DNA from: Terramyces sp. JEL0728
Lineage: Eukaryota; Chytridiomycota; Chytridiomycetes; Rhizophydiales; Terramycetaceae
Direction of reading: 5' to 3'
DNA length: 64,000 nt
Assembly: GCA_027603945.1 (NCBI GenBank)
Contig: JADIIU010000005.1
Location: 124,001-188,000, forward strand
Shown here: positions 8,671-21,235 of the stretch, piece by piece
How positions within the stretch are numbered: position 1 is the first letter of the stretch
Layout of the letters: every line of letters begins with the position of its first letter
Made by a program: the position numbers and the translations under genes
The notes under the pieces: model-generated
Database searches by the model: none
What the model saw: the letters and a program-made list of their open reading frames with translations, nothing else
Told to the model about the DNA's origin: nothing

Positions 8671-11272
8671 ATGCTTTCCAATAATCCAGATACTCCTTAT
8701 GAGTCTCAGAGCAGACCATCCACTTCAAAGTCCCTTTCTCTATTCGGAACGAGGCCTTCAACTGCAATGTCCAAATCAGTGATTTCACCCATGATAGTTG
8801 CTATTTCAGAAGCAAGAGGTGCTTACTCAGAAATAGGATTAGTCTCTCTGGATCTTGAAACCTCGCTGTGTACAATCACTCAGTATGCCGACACTGCTTC
8901 CTATGTACACACCATTCATAAATTGGGAATCCTAAATCCTGCCAAAGTGATTTTCTCAAAGTCATGTATTGATCCACCTTCCTTGTTGTATCAAGCAATA
9001 GGTGATTGATGTTAACTCAGCACAAGAAATTGAATCAAGTCTTTATCCATCAGATCGCGGATGGTTTAATCAAGAGTATGGAATGGAAACACTGAAGCAG
9101 TATTGTATAAAAGAAATCAATTTCTCGATTGCAAGTCCTATTTAACTGTAGAATGGAAAATACTATGCGCTGGCTGCTATATCTGCATTGTTCAAATTCA
9201 TTGAATATACACAGAAAATGGTATTCAAGAACCACTCTGTAAAATTTTCCTATGAATCCATTGACGGAACAATGCTTATTGATTCCACTACTGCCACATT
9301 ACTTGTATCTATAACTTATCTAGGAATTGTTTGCAAACAAGTTTGGCAATAACAGAGCGTGTTTGTTGGGTTTGTTGGATAAAACGAAAACCGGGATGGG
9401 TACAAGACTCTTGAAATCAAACATTTTGCAGCCATTAAGAGGTTTCTCTCTCTAATTAGATATTGAAACAATTTCAAACCGACAAGATGCTATTCAAGAA
9501 ATCCTTGAATCAGAGTCATTACTTTATGAATTAGCAAAGGATTTGAATGATATACCTGATTTAAACAAAGTTATAACAGGGTTGATCCAAATCCCAAAGA
9601 AAATTACTACAAAATACTCGGAACAGTCCATCAATAGAATCCTGGCGCTAAAATTCGCTCTACAAAAGACTCAGGTACTAGCAGAGTGTATGGACACTGC
9701 ACAAAGCCCATTGTTGACCAAAATTCACAAAGTACTGATGTTTAACGCAGATAATCTCTGATCCTTGCATAGCCTTTATACTCGCCCACATTGACACTAT
9801 AATTGATCCAGAAGTACCTCTTTTTCTTTAACACAAGGCCAATTTTGAAAAAACTCCAATTGGTTTAAGAAATCAACGATGCCATGCAGTTAATTCCAAC
9901 TTGAACCAATTACTGGATGTAGCGAGACAAACATATAAGGAAGGAACCAATGATATCCATGAACTACTTGAGCATTACTATCAAGAATATGAACTACGGA
10001 TTGAATTAAAATTCAAGAATGCAGATGGCTATTCAATGTGCATTGGTGAAGATCAATTAGAAAGTGGATTACCACCAGAGTTTGTCAATCAGCAAAACAA
10101 GAACTCTAAAATCTATTTTACAAGTATGCAAATGGTAAACTTGAACATGAGAATCAAAGAATCTCTCAAGGAAATTTACAAATTGAGTGAAGAGTAACTT
10201 TTGTTAATCAAGGGAAATAACCAAATTGGTTATCTATGTTCATGAATATCTACCTATTTTCTACAGATTGGCCGAAGCAATAGGTCTGTTTAACTTAATT
10301 AGCCCTACTTGATGTCATAGTTTCTCTTGCCAAAGTCGCAAACCTTGATGGATATACAAAACCAGAATTTACTGATACTCTTGCGTTCAAAAACTCTAGA
10401 CATCCTGTAATGGAAAGAGAATTGATGTTCAAACCAAATGATGCATTTGCAGATTCCCAGTCAAGGATACAACTTGTTAGTGGTGCTAATATGTCAGGGA
10501 AATCAACCTACTTGACGCAAATTGCTTTAATTGTGATTATGGCACAGATTGGCTCTTTTGTCCCTTGTGAATTTGCAACTGTGAGAATTACAGACAAATT
10601 ACTTGCGAGAATTGGACATGATGATAGCTATCAAGCACAGATTTCTTCGTTTACAAATGAAATGTATGAAACTTCATTTATTCTTGATAATTTCACCGAT
10701 GAATCTCTCATTATCATTGGTAATTCATTTTAATACCAGATGAGCTAGGACGTGGTACTTCTACATCAGATGGAACAGCAATTTCAATCGCGGTCTGTGA
10801 ATATCTACTCCAAAAAAAGGTATTTCATTCTAACCAAGGCTTTTGTGGTTTTTGCAACTCATTTTGACAAAATTTACAATTTCTTGTCAACTGGACCAAA
10901 CGTATTGATCCTACACTTTCAGTGCCCTGACTCTCTCCACTGCTATACGATCAAGAATGGAGCATGTACAACAGAGTGTTATGGGGTTGAATTAGCAAAA
11001 AAGGCAGGGTTTGGTGCAGAATGCACGACACAAGCAGCCGAAATATCCCAAAAGCTCAGGGATACTTGGAGAGAATTGAATGAGAATAATCCTGTATATC
11101 TCGAACGAATCCTTCTTTCGCAGAAACAAAAGGTAAAATTAGAGTGACAAAGACAATTCACCAATTGGCTCAAATTCTCAATCACTCTACTCTGTCCAAC
11201 GATCAGGTCCGTTTGATTTTAATCAAACTTCAAAACAGTCAAAGAAAGTCGAATAAATTGTCGCATTTCTAA
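8671..11272 (+). CDS. MSH4: MutS homologue MSH4 (meiotic crossover factor)
   Basis: MSH4-MSH5 (MutS-gamma) stabilises recombination intermediates for class I crossovers; it does not repair mismatches. The model is 794 residues in 12 exons; introns at 9002-9020, 9131-9151, 9305-9323, 9442-9459, 9732-9750, 9814-9837, 10194-10212, 10284-10302, 10720-10739, 10820-10838 and 11133-11152. As in the family there is no mismatch-reading domain I; the protein opens with a disordered Ser-rich stretch and then EARGAYSEIGLVSLDLE. Diagnostic blocks are PLRDIETISNRQDA, the clamp, KPEFTDTLA, Walker A GANMSGKST (Pro replaced by Ala), Walker B IIIDELGRGTSTSDG and FATHFDKI. The intron at 9131 has a GC donor. MSH4 rather than MSH5 or MSH2 is supported by the N-terminal block and by EFTDTLA. 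Confidence 0.93.
9131..9151 (+). other. GC-AG ultrashort intron in MSH4 (21 nt)
   Basis: The intron begins GCAAGT, the classical GC-AG donor consensus, and ends TTTAACTGTAG. Removing exactly these 21 nt joins EINFSI to NGKYYALAAISAL in frame and deletes an in-frame TAA. The alternative GT donor two bases downstream would give a 17-nt intron and break the frame. Confidence 0.75.
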
Positions 11273-11303
11273 AACAAGCGTTTCAAATTCTTTTTACTTG
11301 GAA

Positions 11304-11861
11304 ATGTTTTCATTCAGCAAAAATAAGGTAATACTACTAGCTGTGGATGATTGCGACCTAGTCGGAGCAGCTGTTAAATGGACAATCCAGTCCTGTATTC
11401 AGAAAGGAGATACCCTCGTCATTGCATCATGCTCAAGCACAATAGTTCCAACTGGAAGGAACATGGAAGCGTTTGGTAACTCAATGGTAATGTAGCTGGA
11501 CTGAAAAAGAAAGCAGCCGAAGATTTAAAGCTGAAATTGAAAGCATTCACACATATCGCTCAGCAGGACAGCGGAATTACTGGGTTTCAAGTGATGTATG
11601 AAATTGGAGGGTCAAAGCATAACCAGAATGACTTGATTATCAATCTCATTCAGACAAAGCAACCAAGAAAAGTTATTTTGTTCCTGGACCCATCCCAGCA
11701 GTCAATAATCAACAGGTAAAAACGGTATTAACACAAGATTTACAATTGGAGATTCCGCAAAGTACATTTCGCGATACTGTCAATCTCCGCCAACCATTCT
11801 TACACAGGATATGGTGAGAAAGCTAGATGATATGGACATATGGTCGTTAGGAACCATGTAG
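11304..11861 (+). CDS. Universal stress protein (UspA)-like protein
   Basis: 171 residues, three exons, introns at 11476-11495 (20 nt) and 11716-11737 (22 nt). It opens like a UspA fold: KVILLAVDDCDLVGAAVKW, followed by QKGDTLVIASCSS, a helix AAEDLKLKLKAFTHIA, then ITGFQVMYEIGG and PRKVILFLDP, and a final block RFTIGDSAKYISRYCQSPPTIL, which resembles the family's G-x-x-S-x-Y..CPV ending with a weakened nucleotide-binding glycine motif. UspA-type proteins bind ATP or sense stress; binding by this member is uncertain. The first ATG in frame is 11304. It lies 31 bp after MSH4 on the same strand. Confidence 0.6.
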
Positions 11862-11955
11862 ATTAAATAAATTAAAGATTATCGTGCCGCCTTTGGTCCA
11901 GCACTGAACACACCTCCTTGAGGCTGTCATGATGCAATTTATTTAAAATTAAATG

Positions 11956-13601
11956 TTAATCAGAATCAGAATCGAAATCAAACTTGATTCTTCTTGGCGA
12001 CCTTGGGGATCCATCGTTGGTTAATGTTTCCATTGAGGATAGGTCCTTTGAATATACATCGTCTGGAGAGTACAGACGAAGGGGTAGTGGAAGGAAGGAC
12101 GTCACAAGCTCAAACAGATCAGAGAGAGAGGTATTCTTTGGAATATTGGATTCAGTAGGCTTGTTGAGAATTTTGTCTTTGAACCATAGTCTCCAAGACA
12201 AGTTTTCAATACGTTTGCTCCCAATATTGTCTTCTCCGATTCTTTTCTTTGCAAATTCCTTCCAAGTGTCAATAACGTTATGACGTTGATCAGTAATCAT
12301 AGAGATTAAGGAATGTTGGCGTTCTTGCCCTTGAAGGGCTACCAACACTTCATTCCTAATGTTTGTGTTTTCATTAGAATGGGTCATCCATGCAGGTTCT
12401 TCGAAATCTAGACCTGGACTAGCAAGGCAATCAGACATGCTATTTCTCCTTTGGATGACTGGAGAAGGCTTGCTTAGCCTATTGAGGAGAATCTTGCTGT
12501 ATCTCTGGCGCGAGATATCCTTTAGCTTTTCTTGCTTTTCTTTTGGAGGGACATAGTTTTTCCAATAGCCGTCCCACGATAAATTCTTTAGCCCTGCAGT
12601 AGAAGATATTTCAGCTTTTACTTCGTTGGCAAAGTCGATTGCTGTTTGATTTTCCCTTTTTGCTCTTGGTTCCAGAAACCAAACATCTGCAACAAGTCTC
12701 CACCGAGTCATGAGATAAAATAAACTAATGTCAATATAGACTTACTGATAAGAAAAAGTCTGGGTTCTTGAATGCCAGTAAGCGTCAGCCCAAGATTTGT
12801 TGTACTTGATAGCAACTGGCGCTACCTTTGCTCCAAGTTCGAAAGCACCTTTCTGGAACAACACAGTGTACTCATTGTTGACGCAGGTGCCTTCTGGGAA
12901 TATAAGCAATGGGCTTTTATCAGTGTTGAAGACATGTTCTCGCATCTTGTGGGCGATAACCGATCTGTCGTGCTTTTGCGATCTGTCGAAATTCAACGAT
13001 CCGTTTAGATTCAAAATGTGCTTTTGAAAGTATCCAATAATACCGCCTTGCTTTTGTGCTACTGTTGCGTGGGGGAAGCCATAGGCAGAAAGGACAATGT
13101 AGTCTATGATGGAGGTATGATTTGATACAAAAATGTGGGGTTCGTCCAAGTCTGGTTTCTTTCCATGGTATCTGATTTTGCTTCCCCAAGACCACAAGAA
13201 GGCTTTACAGTAGAGTTTGAACAGCAAGCGCTTCAACCGCTCACTTTTAATCCGCAAAACAATCGGAAGTGCTACAAAAAATGCAGCGCTAGCTCCTAGC
13301 AGGATAAACACTCTACAATCAAACACAGCGTACCTAATAGGAAGTAGAATGAAATATCGAACCCCCATCCCAGCAATAGACACTGGGGCTCTCAATCCCT
13401 TCAACAGGTATGAAATGATCTTGTTCCTCGGTTTTGGTGCAAAGCACTTTGAGAATTCGTCATTCGCAATTGCCTGAGCTCCATATGCTATAAAAGACAA
13501 TCCGTCCGTCAGAGCAGATCTAAATTAGAAATCCCGTACCCTCTCTTTTTCAAAAGCGTCTGCTCAAAATTTGGCATTACTTCTGTTTGTCGGCTCGACA
13601 T
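11956..13601 (-). CDS. Glycerol-3-phosphate acyltransferase (GPAT3/4 type) with extra C-terminal domain
   Basis: ER enzyme that transfers acyl-CoA to glycerol-3-phosphate, the first step of phospholipid and triacylglycerol synthesis. 534 residues, introns at 13520-13539 and 12725-12745. The N-terminus (MSSRQTEVMPNFEQ..) leads to two hydrophobic segments (GMGVRYFILLPIR and VFILLGASAAFFVALPIV). Acyltransferase motifs follow: NHTSIID (HX4D), FDRS, FPEGTCVNN and VAIKYN. A GPAT4-like block after the second intron reads RWRLVADVWFLEP..TAIDFANEVKAEI. Beyond residue ~360 comes a tail of about 170 residues not found in animal GPAT3/4: Ser-rich, with QGQERQHSLISMI, IENLSWRLWFKDK and an acidic end DFDSDSD. 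The SWRLW element resembles a short motif in fungal regulatory proteins (DUF1752/AreA N-region type), from memory only. The halves would look like two genes if the 21-nt intron were missed. Confidence 0.9.
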
Positions 13602-14043
13602 TGCGTTTTAGTCAAACTCCCTCCAACAAAGTTAAATGGGTAGGGCATTTGACCTGACCAGCGCCACGTTTTTGTTTTAAGGGAGTCAGGAGGCAATTAA
13701 CCCGTGAGGACATAATGGTTTTAAACTCGAAATCCAAACTCGAGTTACCGTGCGCATGTTTTTAGATCAGGTATCGGAGAGTATTACTCCTCTTGTTTTC
13801 CATTAGTAAGTTCAATGTCTTTGCACGCCCCGCGTTTTTTCATTAGCACGAAAAAGGAAATTGACTTGATATTCAGCATCACGTTTTGTGCAGCGTATAT
13901 CATTACTCATCAGCGTCGCTATGGTGTTGGAGTTTGCCGCAGCCAATCCAGCCTTTCAAACTGAAACAGCTGAATTTCAGTGAAATTTCAGAAAAGTGCC
14001 GTAAATTAGATAAGAAAAAGATATCACCACCCAATCAAATTTA
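13602..14043. promoter_or_regulatory. Gene-free stretch between UTP10 stop and GPAT start
   Basis: 442 bp upstream of GPAT and downstream of UTP10, both on the minus strand. I see no ORF of note, no tRNA-like cloverleaf and no repeat. It should hold the GPAT promoter and the UTP10 polyadenylation region. A run near 13721-13745 (TTTAAACTCGAAATCCAAAC followed by TCGAG) has a short inverted CTCGA/TCGAG element, but nothing that I can name. Confidence 0.4.
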
Positions 14044-17000
14044 TTAAGCAGTAAAGTACTGTTGAATAGGTTCTCCCAAGAACTGCTGGATTTGAAGACA
14101 GACATCTTGGCAAAGCTGTTCAACTTCAGGATCTTCGTCTTCCATCAACTCTGCCAAAAATGGAATGGTTTCAGGGAAGAAAACAAGCATTTCTTCGCCT
14201 AATCTGAGGTAGAGCTCAGAAATCAGGCTGAGGGCAACCCAGCGGACACTAGCTTCGGGAGATCTGGTTTTCATCAAAGCAGCCTTATTGATTTGCTTCC
14301 ATGCATCTTCCTGATGAAAAGCTCGAGCAAGTTGTCCGATACATGGAATTACAAACTCAATCATATTTTCTTTGTAATTCTGTCCATGAGCTCCAATCAA
14401 GTCGATCTGATCTACCAGGGGTTTGAGAATTTTGTCAAATCTGCTTTGATTTACAAATCCTAATGGTTAGCAGGAAATTACCATTAGTATCATACGTGAA
14501 ACATTTGAGTAATGACACCAAGACTGGCTGCCAAAGAACTCTGATATCCTTGGTCTGCAAAATATCCTCTAAAATAGTAACAGCGTGGTCCATAATGTAG
14601 CCATAATAAGGAACAAAGATCGTCTTCAAATTTTCCAGCAAAGCCTCGGTGAGTTTAAACAAGAACAGCTTGTTTTCTTCTACATATTAAAGTTAAATAC
14701 CATTTTCACTGGCCAGCCCCCAATCGACGACTTTCAAGAAAAGAGGTTTGAAGGTCTTTTCGTTCATTTTCATTGTGAATTTGATAAAGACTGTCTTCAA
14801 CTTTGCTTCTACCAAATCTGTATCCTTGGATTAAAAAATAATTACGGATTCAGTGTACGAAACTTGTTTTTTAAAGTCGAATAGAGTAATGAACAGCTTG
14901 AACCAATCCTTTGCAAATTCCAAAAGCCTTGCTTGTTTGGTGCACGAAATGATTTCTGCCAACACGTTAACACCTTGAATAAATGACGATGCGCTTGATT
15001 GGATCATGTTTGGGATTTGTTTTTGGACCACGGGGAAGAGGATGCGATGGTCGATCAAAGTTGGAATCTTCACTAACAATCCAGTGACAGATTTTTGAAT
15101 AGATTCGCTATTGATTGTAACTAAAGAATTGCTGGTTAAGATTGAGATAAACTGAACCAAGTAGGAGCTGGTGAATTGTGGAATGGTTTCAATGAAAGCA
15201 TCAAAACACGCAAGCCCGCTTTTGATTACCACATGAGACGATACAATTTGATCAACTTCTTCGACATTCTTTAATGCAGATTCGGTGTATTTGAGGAATG
15301 TAGGCACGAATTTTGGCAGGAATGGAATGGTTCTAGTGCCCAACACTCTGATAAAGGATGCAAGCGCAATCATTGACGACGAATACACCTCGATTTCTGG
15401 GTTGAGCAATCCATGCTTTCCTATCAATAACTTTAAAATTTCAGTGTATTTCGCAAGTGACTTTTGACCAAGAACAGTAACCAATACTGCAAAGGTGATA
15501 AGTACGTGTTGTTTGATTTCCAAGCTATTTGTTTCCTCTTCTTCAGTGAATAATTCGCACAGTTTGTCAGTAATAACATCAAATTCTTCCGGCACAATCT
15601 CATCTGAGCCAATAACTTTAATACGGTCTTGAAGCATGCCCATAGCTCGCTTTTTGATGTTTGAATCTGTGACAGACAGCAGCTTTGTAGTGACATCCAA
15701 AAATATAGGAAGGGTCAACAGGGAATTTGCAATGTTCAAATTGTCGTACAGTAATTCCTTGAATGATGAAACATATTTTGCGGTTGAAGAGGCAGTGTCC
15801 GTAAACTCGTACTTGTGAGCAGCTGCAATTTCTTGCAAAATGTTCTTGATTAAATTCAAGTGCACATCAGAGTCTGTTTCGGAATTATCAGTAGATCCAA
15901 TTTTTTCTGCAGTGTAGTTGAGAGCATGATTAACAAACTTTAATATTTGTATTTTGATCTGTCTAATTGTTTTAGTTTGAAGAGTGCTGCAATCAAGCAC
16001 TGCTGGCAATTCCTGCGAGCTTTTTTCATGGGGAGTGGTTCCAAATATTTCAACCATCGAGTTCAAAGCAGTAAATTGAGTTTCCATGTCGAATTGATGT
16101 AACAGCTCCATCGAGAATTTCTTTACGTTCACCGAGTCTCCAACTGTGCCAATTTGCTTATCCGCAGCAATAATTTGACTTGAGAGAAGCAGAGTAATTA
16201 AAGATCCTAAATACTGCGTTTGCCCAAGCGTTTTCACAAGAATGGTAAAAAGACGCAAACGTCTGTGACTTGGAACATGGGTGAGCGCATTAACAAATAT
16301 GTCCAAGATTGCTTTGACATAAGTTAAAGAGTCTTCCTCTCCAGAGTTCAACAAGGACGGCAGGATTGTTTCCAGGGTTTGTTGAACAACATGGAAGCTG
16401 TAATTATCGTCTTGTCGTAAAATGTTGGCACCCATAAAAGTAAATACTGGCATAATATTGACCAAAACAATATCTGGAAGTATTTTTCCAATTGCAGCCA
16501 ACAAGAGTAGCGCAGCATTGTGAGTTTGCGGATTATCGGTGAATCTGATGCACTGCACAATCAAATCAGTGCGAAGAGTTTCCTCTGTTAGTTCGGAGGC
16601 TTCAGGGCATTCATTCATGATGGATCCAAGTGCGGACAGAATTAATTGTTTCGCATATTCAATGTTGGTAAATGTTTCGGTTGAAAAGTTTAACAATCCA
16701 CCCAGTAGACTTACAATTCCGGACACCAACTGAACGCTTTCACTGTCAATGGTTAAGAATTGCAATAATTCCAAGAATGCAATCAAAATGTAAATCTTTT
16801 CTTGCTGTCTGTCTCCATCGGCCTTGGATTTTTTGACAACTTCAGTATCTTCAAGAGACGATGCTATTTGTGATAATTTTGGGTCCATGACCGCAGCAGA
16901 CAGCTTGATCTCTTTCAAGCATTTCCTAATTGGCAATGAAAGCTGAACTGGTCCCAAAGCGAGAGTGTCAACCAAAACCGAGAATACCAATTGACGATGA

Positions 17001-20000
17001 ACAATATTTAATTTATCAAACCATTCCCTTCCAACATTGTTGATGGCAAACAAGCAGGTTTCAATTTGATATTCAGTGTCAAATTTGGCAAACAATTGGC
17101 AGAATTGATTGAGATAGATTCCAGACTTCTTCCCAAATAGTGAGGCACTGGAATTTAAAGAATAAATGCGAACCAAATATTCAATGAGAGACGGATTGTA
17201 GACTACCTTATCAGGAGAATGCTGAAGAACTGACAATTCGCTTTGCAGCAGTGGGTGGAGAGTTTTCAAAAGCAGTGGAGTATCCAATCTTGCAAAGATT
17301 AAAAGCATCTTTGCTTGGCTAGCTTTATCGGTGAGTGCCAAAATGTTTGTCAATACAAAGTCTATGTAGTCCTCTCTCCATTTCAACTTATCACCGTGTA
17401 TGTATGTGACAATGGAATGGATGTTGTTGACCAAATATTCATCATCAGACAGCATTTCCTCCGCTCTGGAATGCAATTCGTTTACGAGTTCCGCAGCAGA
17501 ATTTGTCAACAAATAGTTGACTTTGTTTGCCTTTTCGTTGTAGAATGTGTCCAGTCCGTAAATCTCTACCTTTTTGTTGGATTTAATGGATTTGTAGAGC
17601 AAATTCAATTCCTTGAGCAGGGAAACAGCAGAAGATCGAACTTTTAACTCAGGATTAGACAAGCAAATGAACAAGGAGGGTACGATGAGTTGTAAATCCT
17701 TTCCTTTTCCACTTGCAGTCATTCCCTGTACAAAAACAGCTGCAATTTTCAAAATGGTAGTTTGAATTAAAGGAGTGTCGTGGATAGTTGCCACTGCAAG
17801 GCAGAATTCAAAGACATTGCTGCAATGGTTTTGGAATAGTTTTTCAAGTAAAACTTTCTGGAATTTCGATCCAACATTCACAATGGTTTCAAAAAGCTGG
17901 AAAACTAGGGTTTCATATATCAACGCAGGAGAGGTTTCAAACCAGGCCGCAGAAGCCTTTTTCTGGATGCTAGTGATAATTCCTGACAAGGAGGCTGGAT
18001 ATAAATAGTTTTCAAATCTGTGTAATCCATTACCTCCAGCTTTTTTAAGCAGTTTTTCTGTTGGGAATCCATCTTTCAAGGTCAGTAGGTCAGCTGGGAT
18101 TTCCGCATAGTATTTAGCAAACATTGGGGTTGACAGGTATCCAGCTAGTACCGACAAATATTTTAAAGTCGATTCAAGCTGTACCTTTTTCAAGAAAATA
18201 GCTCTGTTCAACACAAGCATGGAAAGTGTGCGCATTGAAGCATTCTTAGAACTGTATCCATTGCCGTAAAAATCAGTGTCCAAACCGGCATGGTTAACAA
18301 AAAGCTCAACGACAAAATTTAGCCTTGCTTCCAAACCAGACTCTGCACTAAATACAGCTGCCAATCCCTTCCCATTATGCGAAATTTCAAATTTCTTTAC
18401 AAAAAATGAGATCCACTTGTGGGCAATCTCCAAATTCTTTGAGAATATTGCAGGAGTAATACTTCCAAACAAGACATGCTTGACATCTTCTGATTCCAAT
18501 TGTGCGTCTGAATCTGCGATTGCAATAACAAGAGCAAGTGCTTTTGATTGGATTTCGGTGAAAGTTTCATTAGAGGCAGCTTGCAATAGCACTTTTAAAA
18601 GTTGGGATCGATCTACAAGTAAAGTTAATCCAGGAATTTCCAAAACATAAGATACGATCTCGTCAGAATCCTTCAATCTTTCCAAGAGTACTGGACCTAC
18701 AAAAGTTCTGATGTCGTCTTGCAGTTCCTCATCGTTTCCTTGTAATATTTCAGAAAGCCTTTCCAAAGCTAGTAGACGGATTTTTGCCTCGACATGCTGC
18801 AAACTGAGGTAGAGGGTTGTATTTCCAGGTTGGAAAGATTCTGAAATGGTCCCAGAAAAGATTTTTGAAAACAATTCGTACAGCTTTTTGCTTTTCTTCT
18901 TTCCTCGAAGAATTGTGTTGAGCTGTTCGTCGATTTCCTTGAATCTTTGAGAATGAATTTGTTGGAGGATTGCAGTGCCGTTTGCCAAGTATGATTCTTC
19001 TTCTTGAACCCTATTCAAAATAAGTTTGATTGATTCACTAATGACTGCGTTTGAAAGGTCTGTATGGCGCAAGACCTCTACCAAGGTAGGAACTGCAGCT
19101 CCGTGACCACCTTGTAAAGCAACTTGAGTTAGAGTCCGCAACAAAACCGTCATAAACTTTTCACATTCAAAATTTTGAACTACTTTGCGCAAATATTCCA
19201 ATAAGGAGCTTGGATTAATCGTAACTTACCTTTGCTCTAAGAGAGACAATACTACTTCAGTAGGAATAGCTTGAATATCCTGGCTCTCACCAACAGTGAC
19301 TAGACAAAGGATACTCATGTACAATAAGCTTTTCTGCAAGTTCTTTGTTGCAGCAATCAATATTTGAGATAGAATATCTTGGCCAAAGACAATCTTTTTC
19401 GACAAGAGCGCCAGCAGCATTTGCATGGTGGAACGAAAGTCGGAATCAGCGCTTTCCAATCCTTCCAGCAACGAAGGCAAAAGCACACGCAAATCATTAT
19501 CCTGCACGGTCTTGAGTGTGTTAAAGTATTCAATCAAAGTGCAAGCATAGAATGCAGAAAGAGAATTGTTCTTGATGCCGAGCTGTCTGTTTTCAGAACC
19601 CTGGTGTTAATGACAGATACCATCTTCAAGACATAGGCAATCAACGATCTATCTCTTGAGCAATTTTGGACCAAGATTGTTCTGGTTAGTGGAACGTTGC
19701 TCTTTTGCACTGGCTTCAAAAACTGCCACATTGGTTTCCCACTGCTATTAGTTTGTGCTTACTCCAAGGCTAAAATCTTGCAAAATCTAACGAATTGAGG
19801 AGTTTCGTGGTAGGGCAAAATGCATTGCAGAACTGCGTCCACGTTCATTTCATTAATCCTAAAGTTAGCTAAAATTACTTGAATCTTCTGACCAGCCATT
19901 CCAAAGCATTAAACGCATCCTTTTGAAGGTAGTATGGCGACAAGATATTTAGAAATAAAGCAATATTCTTGTCCAATACCGAATTTTCTTGAGCAGTCTA

Positions 20001-20254
20001 AATAAATTTCCAATTACCAATTGCATACGATCCTGGCCTTTCATTGCAACAGAAAATAGTGTTTCTCCAAACTGACTGAATTGAGAATCCATTGAAACCA
20101 ATTTTTCAAATCCTGAGCGACCAAGTTCAAAAATAGTTTCTCTATCAATATCTGCCGCTGCTTTCGCATCGAATAGCAACGAAGCTCTAGTTTTTGACGG
20201 CAATGGCGCCTTACTAGACGCTATTTGCTGGAGTTGTCTTTCCAAGAAGGACAT
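14044..20254 (-). CDS. UTP10: UTP10/HEATR1, U3 snoRNP small-subunit processome component
   Basis: A very large HEAT-repeat protein of the t-UTP subcomplex that couples rDNA transcription to 18S rRNA processing in the nucleolus. 2015 residues; introns at 19998-20017, 19859-19878, 19745-19762, 19601-19620, 19209-19229, 14825-14845, 14680-14700 and 14460-14481. The N-terminus is typical: MSFLERQLQQIAS, RASLLFDAKAAADIDR, then ALEWLVRRFK. Most of the protein is one 4.4-kb exon of helical repeats. The C-terminal BP28CT domain is clear: DWGLASEN, FTYDTNGF, VRWVALSLISELYLRLGEE, PETIPFLAELMEDEDPEVE and LGEPIQQYF. Introns cluster at the two ends, the usual pattern after partial intron loss. The V-ATPase gene starts upstream on the same strand with an 88-bp gap. 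Confidence 0.95.
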
Positions 20255-20342
20255 TTTCGAATTAAAAAAAAATATGAAATTTTTTGACTTTGTGCCAGAG
20301 CTGGACGTATTAAAAATAATAGAGTTTATTGCCTATTAATCA

Positions 20343-20943
20343 CTAAGATGAAGGGCATGATCCGGTACTAGCTTTAGTGTTCAAAATGAGAGCGACGATG
20401 AACCCATACAACCCCAAAACTTCAGCGAAAATCAAGATCAAAATCATACCTACATAAAAAACCAAATACCGACAAACAATCTTGGCTGTTGAGCAGATCC
20501 TCTAACACCAGCGTCTCCAACGACACCAATAGCGAATCCAGCGGCCAAACCAGATAAACCGACACTTAATCCAGCTGCAAGAGAAATAAATCCTGCGTAT
20601 AAAGTCATTTCTTGCTGAACTAGTGTAAACAAATTGGCTTACGTCCACCAGAAACAAGGACAGCGACCACGACACCATAAATACCAACGATACCAGCCTA
20701 CTGTTAGTTGAAAGCTTTACCATGACAATAGGAATAGCGTTTTTAATAATAAGTTCAGGACGCATAACACCCATTGCACAAATACCAACACCAGCCTTAG
20801 CGGTACCGTAAGCTGCTCCGAAACCTGAAATTAGCAATTGACCTACAGCAGAACACGATCGCAATTGCGCATCCAAGTGCTGCAAAGAAAGGACTCGCGT
20901 TAGTTGCGTTATACCTGTAAGAAGGACAAGCTTCAGAAAACAT
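20343..20943 (-). CDS. VMA3: V-type H+-ATPase proteolipid subunit c
   Basis: Membrane rotor subunit of the vacuolar proton pump. 163 residues, the normal length, in six exons; introns at 20894-20914, 20825-20846, 20698-20720, 20620-20642 and 20450-20469, so 18 percent of the gene is intron. Spliced blocks: [90 protein letters not shown] and [18 protein letters not shown]. The last contains the essential proton-carrying Glu of the fourth helix. The tail [10 protein letters not shown] resembles subunit c more than c''. A c' (VMA11) assignment is possible; c and c' differ little. Confidence 0.94.
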
Positions 20944-21235
20944 TTCAAGATTAACAAACTTTTTTCGTGTCGAATGAGATATCAAGCCACAAGATGTTAG
21001 AACTAGGGCTGCTACACTGAAAACGTATAATATCTAGCCTCCCAGATGGGTAATAGCGGCTGGTATTCTCAGTTATTACTGTTGCACTAGGAAACAGTGC
21101 GCAAGCAAGTGGCCGTAAGCAGGATTTAATAAAATATGGTATCAATACTGGCTCCGGTACAGGTTCTCTTTATTTCCTAGTTTGTGCGTGACTGGCTGTT
21201 TTTATGTTTGGGTAAACAAATCACCTTGTTCCAAA

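Noticed and set aside
11956..13500. Two separate genes: an acyltransferase and an unknown SWRLW protein
   Set aside because: The 21-nt intron at 12725-12745 joins them in frame exactly within the GPAT4-like block (YHLFYLMTRWRLVADVWFLEP region), so it is one gene.
13681..13770. Possible tRNA in the UTP10-GPAT gap (CTCGAAATCC resembles a T-loop)
   Set aside because: No matching acceptor, D and anticodon stems can be drawn around it.
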